Position numbers and translations under genes: made by a program. A stretch of DNA of 64,000 bases, taken from positions 186,001 to 250,000 of the forward strand of contig NZ_CP072610.1 in NCBI RefSeq assembly GCF_021029445.1, given 5' to 3'. The notes beneath the pieces were generated by a model. The model did not search any database. It was not told the DNA's origin and saw only the letters and a list, made by a program, of their open reading frames with translations. This DNA comes from Pseudomonas wenzhouensis (GTDB lineage Bacteria; Pseudomonadota; Gammaproteobacteria; Pseudomonadales; Pseudomonadaceae). Of this stretch, positions 52,801-59,500 are shown in pieces (the stretch's first letter is position 1; every line of letters starts with the position of its first letter).

Positions 52801-53658
52801 TCAGTTCTGGCGAATGCCGGCGATCAGCCACGGCTGGTTGTCGCCCTGGGCACGCTCCAGGCGCCAGCTTTCGTTGAACGGCTCGCCCTGGTCGAAGCGC
52901 GAGGTTTTCGACACGCCGCTGAAGGTCAGGGTGGCGATGGTCTTCTCGGCGTTGTCGTCGACACCGTCGAGTTGCACGTCGAGGTTATCGACATAAGTGG
53001 ACTGGAAGCCGTCACCCAGTTCGGCGCGCTCGCGCTTGAGGAAGTCCAGCAGCTGCGGCGTGACGAACTCGGCGATCTTGTCCATCTCGTTGGCGTCCCA
53101 GTGCTGCTGCAGGTTCATGAAGTGCTCACGACCGGCGGCGATGAAGCTTTGCTCGTTGAACCAGGCCGGGGCGTTGATCACCGGAGCGGCCGAAGCCAGG
53201 CGACCACCGAAGATATTGCTGCCAGCGGCCGGCGCGTTGTCGGCGGTCGGCATTTCACGCTGGTACGGCGCACCGGCAGCGGCCATTTGCGGCTGCTGGC
53301 GTGCACGGCGGGCGGCAAGGAAGCGGAACAGCAGGAAGGCGATCAGGCCGAAGATCAGCATGTCCATGATCTGCAGGCCTTCGAAGCCGTCACCCATGAA
53401 CATCGAGGCCAGCAGGCCACCGGCGGCCAGACCGGCCAGCGGGCCGAGCCAGCGCGAAGCACCGCTGGCGGCAGCAGCAGGTTGCTGACGGCCTGGCGCC
53501 TGGGCAGCCGACTGTGCCGGCGGCGTAGCCTGACGGGTCTGGTGGCTGGGCGCGGAGCCGAAGGATTTGCCACCGCCAAAACGTTTGGCGTGGGCTTCGA
53601 AGCTGAAGGTCAGTGCCAGGCACAGCACCATGGCGATACTGAGGAAACGCTGCATCAC
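52801..53658 (-). CDS. Tim44-like domain membrane protein
   Basis: A 285-residue protein with a signal peptide (residues 1-24), a low-complexity Gln/Ala/Pro linker, a membrane region (WLGPLAGLAAGGLLASMF and MLIFGLIAFLLFRFLAARR) and a C-terminal Tim44-like domain (about 150-285) starting APAWFNEQSFIAAGREHF. Bacterial members are widespread; the domain binds membranes or unfolded chains in mitochondria, but the bacterial role is not established. A start one codon later (MQRF) is possible. Confidence 0.9.
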   Translation of the reverse strand: MMQRFLSIAMVLCLALTFSFEAHAKRFGGGKSFGSAPSHQTRQATPPAQSAAQAPGRQQPAAAASGASRWLGPLAGLAAGGLLASMFMGDGFEGLQIMDMLIFGLIAFLLFRFLAARRARQQPQMAAAGAPYQREMPTADNAPAAGSNIFGGRLASAAPVINAPAWFNEQSFIAAGREHFMNLQQHWDANEMDKIAEFVTPQLLDFLKRERAELGDGFQSTYVDNLDVQLDGVDDNAEKTIATLTFSGVSKTSRFDQGEPFNESWRLERAQGDNQPWLIAGIRQN

Positions 53659-53775
53659 GGTTTTCTCTCTTGTGGAAAAGCTTGGTCGGCATCTTGCCCG
53701 TCATGGGTGGACATGACCAGTGACAGAATGTTTCCGGCTTTTGCCTGCCAGGGCGGCCATTCTGCGATTTGTCCG

Positions 53776-53837
53776 CGTAGCCCGGATGCAATCCGGGAAG
53801 GCCCGCAACCATGGCCCCGGATTTCATCCGGGCTACG
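53776..53837. repeat. GTAGCCCGGATG palindromic repeat (compact form)
   Basis: CGTAGCCCGGATGCAATCCG at the left and the inverted arm CGGATTTCATCCGGGCTACG at the right enclose about 20 bases. The right end contains the TAG stop of the TetR gene (53833-53835 on the minus strand). Confidence 0.85.
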
Positions 53838-54414
53838 GGCGTTGCAGCAGCAGAGGCAGCGGGCCAGCGCGCAGTTGGCGGCGCAGGTAGGCGCGGAAGG
53901 TGGCTGCGTCTTCGTCGGGGTGGCGCAGCCAGTGGATGAAGCTGCGCAGGTAGGCAGCGGTGAGCAGGGTTTCTTCGGCGATGCGATGCAGGTGCAGGCT
54001 TTGTCGGCCAGCGGCTTCGCGCCACCACTGCACGGTGCGGCTGATGCGCATCAGGCCGAGCACCTGCAGGTGGATATGCCCGGGTTCGAGCTTGTACAGC
54101 AGCATCTGCCCGGTCACCGCGCGATGCGTCGCCAGGCTGTCGAGCCAGGCCAGCAGACAGCTTTCCAGACGCTGTTCGGCGTTCAGCCCGTGCAAGTCGG
54201 GATTGCTGGCGTGGGCGAGCAGGGCCAGGTCGGCGCGGTCGAACCAGGCTTCCACCAGATCGTCCTTGTCGCGGTAGTGACGGGCGATAGCGTCCAGGCC
54301 AATGTCGAGCGCGGCGGCGACGTCGAACAGGTGCAGGCGCTCCCAGCCGCAGAGGTCGGCCAGTTGCAGGGCGCTGTCGAGGATCTGGGCAGGGTCGGTT
54401 GGCTTGTTCTTCAT
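53833..54414 (-). CDS. TetR family regulator
   Basis: A 193-residue regulator with a TetR N-domain (about 8-55): ILDSALQLADLCGWERLHLF, then VAAALDIGLDAIARHYRDKDDL as the helix-turn-helix. The C-terminal helical domain ends FRAYLRRQLRAGPLPLLLQRP, with the stop provided by repeat DNA. The start MKNKPTDPAQ was chosen because the upstream frame runs through another repeat. No obvious target is adjacent; the TRAP binding-protein genes upstream lie on the same strand. Confidence 0.9.
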   Translation of the reverse strand: MKNKPTDPAQILDSALQLADLCGWERLHLFDVAAALDIGLDAIARHYRDKDDLVEAWFDRADLALLAHASNPDLHGLNAEQRLESCLLAWLDSLATHRAVTGQMLLYKLEPGHIHLQVLGLMRISRTVQWWREAAGRQSLHLHRIAEETLLTAAYLRSFIHWLRHPDEDAATFRAYLRRQLRAGPLPLLLQRP

Positions 54415-54500
54415 CCGTGAAGTATGGCCGCCAGGGCATGAGGTGCGGCCTGGCACGACAAACGGAGCCCGCAGACCGACGCCGTCACGCTGAGCGGGTA

Positions 54501-54565
54501 GGCGCGGCGCCCCGCCGCGAACCTTGAGTAATAAAAGCTTCGCCCCGGGGCGGGGCTCCCACAAG
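54501..54565. repeat. GGCGCCCCGCCGCGAA repeat, copy 1
   Basis: GGCGCGGCGCCCCGCCGCGA, then AAGCTTCGCCCCGGGGCGGG and CTCCCACA. A larger relative with the same two ends lies at 55751-55863. The two copies bracket the first TRAP binding-protein gene. Confidence 0.75.
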
Positions 54566-54595
54566 ACAAGGCCAAGGGCTATAGCGCTGAACGGC

Positions 54596-55678
54596 TCAGC
54601 GCCAGTCGTACAGCTCTTTTTCCGATACGGCCTGCATCGGCATGGCCAGCGCCTGGAAGGCCTGCATGGAGGCCCAGATGCGGCCGTTGAGCTCGCTCTG
54701 CGCGGCCAGCTCGCTGAGCACCTGTTCGCTCTCCTTTTGCATGGCCTGCAGCACCTCGTCGGGGAAGCGCTTGAGCAGCGTGCCGCTCTGCTTCAGCTCA
54801 TCCAGCGCCAGGGCGTTGTGGTAGACGTAGTCGTCCATCATGTCCTGGGTCGCCGCGCGCGCCGCTTCGCTGACAATGGCTTGCAGGTCGGCGGGCAGGG
54901 CGTCGAAGGCCTTCTGGTTGATCAGCAGCTCGAGCACCGACTGCGGCTCCTGCCAGCCCGGGTAGTAATAGTACTTAGCGGCCTTGTGCAGGCCGAAGGC
55001 CAGGTCGTTATAGGGGCTGACCCAGTCGGTGGCGTCGATGGCGCCGGTCTGCAGCGAGGTGAAGATTTCGCCACCCGGCATTACCACGGTGGTCGCGCCT
55101 AGGCGGCTCCAGACTTCGCCGCCGAGGCCCGGCATGCGGATCTTCAGGCCTTTGATGTCAGCCAGGCTGTTGATTTCCTTGTTGAACCAGCCACCCATCT
55201 GCATGGTGCTGTTACCCGCCGTCAGCGGCTTGAGGCCGAAGGGCGCGTAGGCTTCGTCCCACAGTGCCTGACCGCCGCCCTTGCTGAGCCAGGCGTTCAT
55301 TTCCAGGGTGGACAGGCCGAAGGGCACCGCACCAAAGAACTGCGCGGCCGGCACCTTGCCCTTCCAGTAATAGGGCGTGCCGTGGCCGAGTTCGGCGGTG
55401 CCGCGCGACACCGCGTCGAACACCTCCAGCGCCGGCACCAGCTCGCCAGCGGCATAAACCTTGATGGTCAGGCGCCCGGCGCTCATGGCGTTGACGCGCT
55501 CGGCCAGGCGTTCGGCCGCGGTGCCGGTGCCGGGTGCGTTCTTCGGCCAGGTGGTGACCATCTTCCAGTGGAAGGTCTGGGCGGGGGCTGCGGCCTGGTC
55601 GGCCGGTGCGGAGTCGTCCTTGCAGCCGATCAGGCCGAGGGCGAGCAGGGGCAGGAGGAGCAGAGAGCGAAGACGCAT
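54596..55678 (-). CDS. TRAP transporter DctP-family solute-binding lipoprotein (copy 1)
   Basis: A 360-residue binding protein whose lipobox LGLIGC (Cys19) anchors it to the membrane. Mature blocks FHWKMVTTWPKNAPGTG, RLTIKVYAAGELVPALEVFD and TSLQTGAIDATDWVSPYND mark the 2-keto acid/TakP-like DctP subgroup; WVSPYND contains the ligand-carboxylate site. It is closely similar throughout to the protein encoded at 55909. No TRAP membrane subunit gene is adjacent, so the partner must be encoded elsewhere. Confidence 0.93.
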   Translation of the reverse strand: MRLRSLLLLPLLALGLIGCKDDSAPADQAAAPAQTFHWKMVTTWPKNAPGTGTAAERLAERVNAMSAGRLTIKVYAAGELVPALEVFDAVSRGTAELGHGTPYYWKGKVPAAQFFGAVPFGLSTLEMNAWLSKGGGQALWDEAYAPFGLKPLTAGNSTMQMGGWFNKEINSLADIKGLKIRMPGLGGEVWSRLGATTVVMPGGEIFTSLQTGAIDATDWVSPYNDLAFGLHKAAKYYYYPGWQEPQSVLELLINQKAFDALPADLQAIVSEAARAATQDMMDDYVYHNALALDELKQSGTLLKRFPDEVLQAMQKESEQVLSELAAQSELNGRIWASMQAFQALAMPMQAVSEKELYDWR

Positions 55679-55750
55679 GGGCAGAATCCCTGAGGAAGAA
55701 CGGGGCTCTTGGTGGTCGATACCTGTTAGTCAAGCTACGCGCCGGGTCTG

Positions 55751-55863
55751 GAGCGGCGCCTCGCCGCGAACCAGGACTCGAAACAACGCCAGGAGCGCTC
55801 TTGGCTATCGTTGCGCCGATGGCGGGCGGTACAAGCTTCGCCCCGAGGCGGGGCTCCCACACA
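55751..55863. repeat. GGCGCCCCGCCGCGAA repeat, copy 2
   Basis: Starts GAGCGGCGCCTCGCCGCGAA and ends CTTCGCCCCGAGGCGGGGCT followed by CCCACA, with about 60 bases between that include a GCGCTCTTGGC piece. It lies between the two TRAP binding-protein genes; its presence argues that the gene duplication is not recent. Confidence 0.75.
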
Positions 55864-55908
55864 CAATAATGCGTTGGGAGCCTAGCCTGAAGGGACTCTC
55901 TTGTTGAA

Positions 55909-57003
55909 TCAACGCCAGTTGTACAGCTCTTTCTCGGTCAGCGCCTGCATGGCGCTGGCCTCTTCGAGGAAGGCCTTCTGCGAGGCCCAGATGCGACCGT
56001 TGAGGTCGTTCTCGGCGGCCAGGGCTTCGAGCACCAGGTTGGACTGCTCACGCATGGCTTGCAGTACCTCATCCGGCAGGCGCTTGAACTGCACGCCTTC
56101 ACTCTTCAGGCTCTGCAGCGCCTTGGCGTTGTTGAAGACGTAGTCGTCCATCATGTCCAGGGTCGCGGCGCGCGCGGCTTCGACGACGATGGCCTGCAGG
56201 TCGGCCGGCAGGGCGTCGAAGGCTTTCTGGTTGACCATGGATTCGACCACGGCCTGCGGCTCCTGCCAGCCCGGGAAGTAGTAGTATTTGGCCGCCTTGT
56301 GCAGACCGAAGGCCAGGTCGTTGTAAGGGCCGACCCAGTCGGTGGCATCGATGGCGCTGGTCTGCAGGGAGGTGAAGATCTCGCCACCCGGCAGGTTGAC
56401 GGTGATCGCGCCGAGCTTGCTCCAGACTTCGCCGCCGAGGCCCGGCATGCGGATCTTCAAGCCCTTGATGTCGGCCAGGCTGTTGATTTCCTTGTTGAAC
56501 CAGCCGCCCATCTGCATGGTGGTGTTGCCGGCCGACAGCGGTTTCACGCCGAAAGGTGCGTAGGTTTCGTCCCACAGTGCCTGACCGCCGCCCTTGCTCA
56601 ACCAGGCGTTCATTTCCAAGGTGGACAGGCCGAATGGCACGCTGCTGAAGAACTGCGCGGCCGGCACCTTGCCCTTCCAGTAGTACGGCGTACCGTGACC
56701 CATCTCGGCGGTGCCGCGCGAGACGGCATCGAACACTTCCAGAGCGGGAACCAGCTCACCGGCGGCGTAGACCTTGACGGTCAGGCGCCCGGCGCTCATG
56801 GCGTTGATGCGCTCGGCCAGGCGCTCGGCAGAGGTGCCCAGACCGGGGAAGTTCTTCGGCCAGGACGTGACCATCTTCCAGTGGAAGGTTTCTGCCGGCT
56901 TGGCAGCGGCTTGTTCGCTGGCGGCCTTGTCTTCTTTGCAGCCAACCAGGCCGATGGCGGCGATCAGTGCCACGGCGGCGCCGAACAGATTGCGGCGATT
57001 CAT
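55909..57003 (-). CDS. TRAP transporter DctP-family solute-binding lipoprotein (copy 2)
   Basis: A 364-residue paralogue of the preceding protein, with lipobox IGLVGC (Cys22) after an RR-bearing N-terminus (MNRRNLFGAAVALIAAIG). The blocks FHWKMVTSWPKNFPGLG, GGEIFTSLQTSAIDATDWVG and GWQEPQAVVESMVNQKAFDA follow the same plan with changes at a few pocket positions (SP to GP after DW-V). Two similar binders may serve one permease with different ligands. The start follows CTGGAGAGAATCG. uvrD lies 23 nt upstream. Confidence 0.93.
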   Translation of the reverse strand: MNRRNLFGAAVALIAAIGLVGCKEDKAASEQAAAKPAETFHWKMVTSWPKNFPGLGTSAERLAERINAMSAGRLTVKVYAAGELVPALEVFDAVSRGTAEMGHGTPYYWKGKVPAAQFFSSVPFGLSTLEMNAWLSKGGGQALWDETYAPFGVKPLSAGNTTMQMGGWFNKEINSLADIKGLKIRMPGLGGEVWSKLGAITVNLPGGEIFTSLQTSAIDATDWVGPYNDLAFGLHKAAKYYYFPGWQEPQAVVESMVNQKAFDALPADLQAIVVEAARAATLDMMDDYVFNNAKALQSLKSEGVQFKRLPDEVLQAMREQSNLVLEALAAENDLNGRIWASQKAFLEEASAMQALTEKELYNWR

Positions 57004-57026
57004 CGATTCTCTCCAGATACGGTGTG

Positions 57027-59210
57027 CTAGTAGGCTTCCAGCTTGGCGTACGCCAGCATCAGCCACTTACTGCCTTCGTTTTCGAAATTCACTTGAACCC
57101 GCGCCTGGGCGCCAGAACCCTCGAAATTGAGGATGGTGCCCTCGCCGAACAGGCTGTGACGTACGCGCTGGCCCAGGTTGAAGGGCGTTTGCGGTACGGC
57201 GCTGCCGGCGAACAGACTGCCGCCACCCATCGAGCTGGTGCTCACCGGGCGGCTGACGCTGTTGCTCAGGCGTACTTCCTGAATCAGCGGTGCGGGGATT
57301 TCGCGGACGAAGCGCGACACCTTGTTATAGGTCTCGCTACCGTAGAGACGCCGGGTTTCGGCGTAGCTGATCACCAGCTTCTGCATGGCACGGGTAATGC
57401 CGACATAGGCCAGGCGGCGTTCTTCTTCCAGTCGGCCCGGTTCTTCCAGGCTCATCTTGTGCGGGAACAGACCCTCTTCCATGCCCACCAGGAACACCAG
57501 CGGAAATTCCAGGCCCTTGGCACTGTGCAGGGTCATCAGTTGAATGCTGTCTTCGTTCTCGGCGGCCTGGGTGTCGCCGGCCTCCAGCGAGGCGTGGGTG
57601 AGGAAGGCCTGCAGCGGGGTCAGCTCGTCGTCTTCGTCATTCTCGAAGGCGCGCGCGGCGCTGACCAGTTCCTCCAGGTTCTCCACCCGGGCCTGGCCCT
57701 TCTCGCCCTTTTCCGCCTCATGATAGGCGAGCAGGCCGCTTTTCTCGATGACCACCTGGGTCATCTGGTGCAGGGGCATGGCCAGCACCTGCTCGGCCAG
57801 GTTGTCGATCAGTTCGATAAAGCCGGCCAGGGCGCCCGAGGCGCGGGCGGGCAGCGCCTTGACCGCGAGCATCAGGCGGATCGCCTCCCACATGTGCACG
57901 TCATGGGCGCGGGCGTACTCGCGGATGGTCTCGATGGTCTTCTCGCCGATGCCGCGCGCCGGCACGTTGATGATTCGCTCCAGCGCCGCATCGTTGCCGC
58001 GCCCGTCGAGCAGGCGCAGATAGGCCATGGCGTTCTTGATTTCGGCACGCTCGAAGAAGCGCTGACCACCGTAGATGCGGTAGGGGATCTTCTCGCGTAG
58101 CAATGCCTCTTCCAGCACCCGCGACTGGGCGTTGGAGCGATAGAGAATGGCGATCTCGCTGCGCTTGAGGCCGTCCTTGCGCAGGGCGTCCTCGATGGTC
58201 TCGACCACGTAGCGCGCTTCGTCGTGCTCGTTGAAGGCGGCGTACAGGGCCAGCGGCTCGCCGTCGCCGACGTCGGTGCGCAGCTCCTTGCCGAGGCGCC
58301 CCTGGTTGTTGGCGATCAGCGCGTTGGCGGCATTGAGGATGTTGGCGGTGGAGCGGTAGTTCTGCTCCAGGCGGATGATCTCGGCATCGGCAAAGTCCTG
58401 GTCGAACTGCTGGATGTTCTCGATCTTCGCCCCGCGCCAGCCGTAGATCGACTGGTCGTCGTCGCCCACCACCATCAGGCTCTCGCCGCCCTTGGCGAGC
58501 ATGCGCAGCCAGGCGTACTGCACGGCGTTGGTGTCCTGGAATTCGTCGACCAGGATATGGCGGAAGCGGCGCTGGTAGTGCTCCAGCAGGCCAGGGTTGT
58601 CGCGCCAGAGGTCGAGGGCGCGCAGCAGCAGTTCGGCGAAGTCGATGACGCCGGTGCGCGCGCAGGCCGCCTCGTAGGCTTCATAAATGCCGCGCATGGT
58701 GGCCAGGAACAGGTCGCCGCTGGCCTGGATACCCTGCGGGCGGATGCCTTCGTCCTTCTGACCGTTGATGAACCACTGCGCCTGCTTGGCCGGCCAGCGC
58801 TGTTCGTCCAGGCCCAGCTCGCGAATCACCCGCTTGATCAGGCGCTGCTGATCGTCGGAGTCGAGAATCTGGAAGTTCTCGGCCAGCCCGGCTTCCTGCC
58901 AGTGCGCCCGCAGCAGGCGATGGGCCAGGCCGTGGAAGGTGCCGACCCACATGCCGGCCGGGTTGTGGCCGAGCATCTGTTCGATGCGGTGGCGCATCTC
59001 GGCGGCTGCCTTGTTGGTAAAGGTCACCGACAGGATCGAATGAGGCGAGGCGCCCATCGCCTGGATCAGGAAGGCGATGCGGTGCACCAGCACGCGGGTC
59101 TTGCCCGAGCCGGCGCCGGCCAGCACCAGCTGGCGGCCGAGCGGAGCGGCCACGGCCTGGACCTGGGCGTCGTTGAGCGAAGCGAGGAGGAGTTCGGGGT
59201 CGTTTTGCAT
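57027..59210 (-). CDS. uvrD: DNA helicase II (UvrD)
   Basis: A 727-residue superfamily 1A helicase acting 3' to 5' in nucleotide-excision and mismatch repair. Motifs in order: Q motif LNDAQVQAV, Walker A AGAGSGKTR (31-39), Ia TFTNKAAAEM, Walker B VDEFQDTNAVQY, motif III GDDDQSIYGWRGA, IV YRSNAQSRVLEEAL, V MTLHSAKGLEFPLVFLVG and VI VGITRAMQKL. The C-terminus WLMLAYAKLE is typical of UvrD rather than Rep. It precedes the TRAP gene on the same strand. Confidence 0.96.
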   Translation of the reverse strand: MQNDPELLLASLNDAQVQAVAAPLGRQLVLAGAGSGKTRVLVHRIAFLIQAMGASPHSILSVTFTNKAAAEMRHRIEQMLGHNPAGMWVGTFHGLAHRLLRAHWQEAGLAENFQILDSDDQQRLIKRVIRELGLDEQRWPAKQAQWFINGQKDEGIRPQGIQASGDLFLATMRGIYEAYEAACARTGVIDFAELLLRALDLWRDNPGLLEHYQRRFRHILVDEFQDTNAVQYAWLRMLAKGGESLMVVGDDDQSIYGWRGAKIENIQQFDQDFADAEIIRLEQNYRSTANILNAANALIANNQGRLGKELRTDVGDGEPLALYAAFNEHDEARYVVETIEDALRKDGLKRSEIAILYRSNAQSRVLEEALLREKIPYRIYGGQRFFERAEIKNAMAYLRLLDGRGNDAALERIINVPARGIGEKTIETIREYARAHDVHMWEAIRLMLAVKALPARASGALAGFIELIDNLAEQVLAMPLHQMTQVVIEKSGLLAYHEAEKGEKGQARVENLEELVSAARAFENDEDDELTPLQAFLTHASLEAGDTQAAENEDSIQLMTLHSAKGLEFPLVFLVGMEEGLFPHKMSLEEPGRLEEERRLAYVGITRAMQKLVISYAETRRLYGSETYNKVSRFVREIPAPLIQEVRLSNSVSRPVSTSSMGGGSLFAGSAVPQTPFNLGQRVRHSLFGEGTILNFEGSGAQARVQVNFENEGSKWLMLAYAKLEAY

Positions 59211-59500
59211 CGCGGCATTCTAGGGGGCTGGGCAGGGGAGGGCAAACCGTCGGCCAGGTGAAGCGAAACCGGCCGGATGCAACCGACGACCGGCAGGTCA
59301 GGGCGCAGAGGTGCGCGTCTGGCGGCCAAAGGCCATTATGGCTGGTAGGGGCTCACCAAAAGTTGGGCACCAAGCTGTGAAATTGCCCACATCTTTGTTG
59401 GGCACAGCGTCTGTCTCGGGTATTCTCCCGCGACGTCAGGGTTGAGGGCGCCGATAGTTCTCTCGCACACCCTTAGGCAACCATTACAAGAACATCGCCT
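59211..59500. promoter_or_regulatory. Divergent promoter region of uvrD and the EAL gene
   Basis: A 290-base gap. It contains GTTGGGCAC twice (59361-59369 and 59398-59406), with the inverse TTGCCCAC between them (59383-59390), and a CGGGTATTCTCCCG near-palindrome at about 59418-59431. These may be sites for a regulator of the rightward c-di-GMP gene. No LexA box that I would trust was seen before uvrD. Confidence 0.35.
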
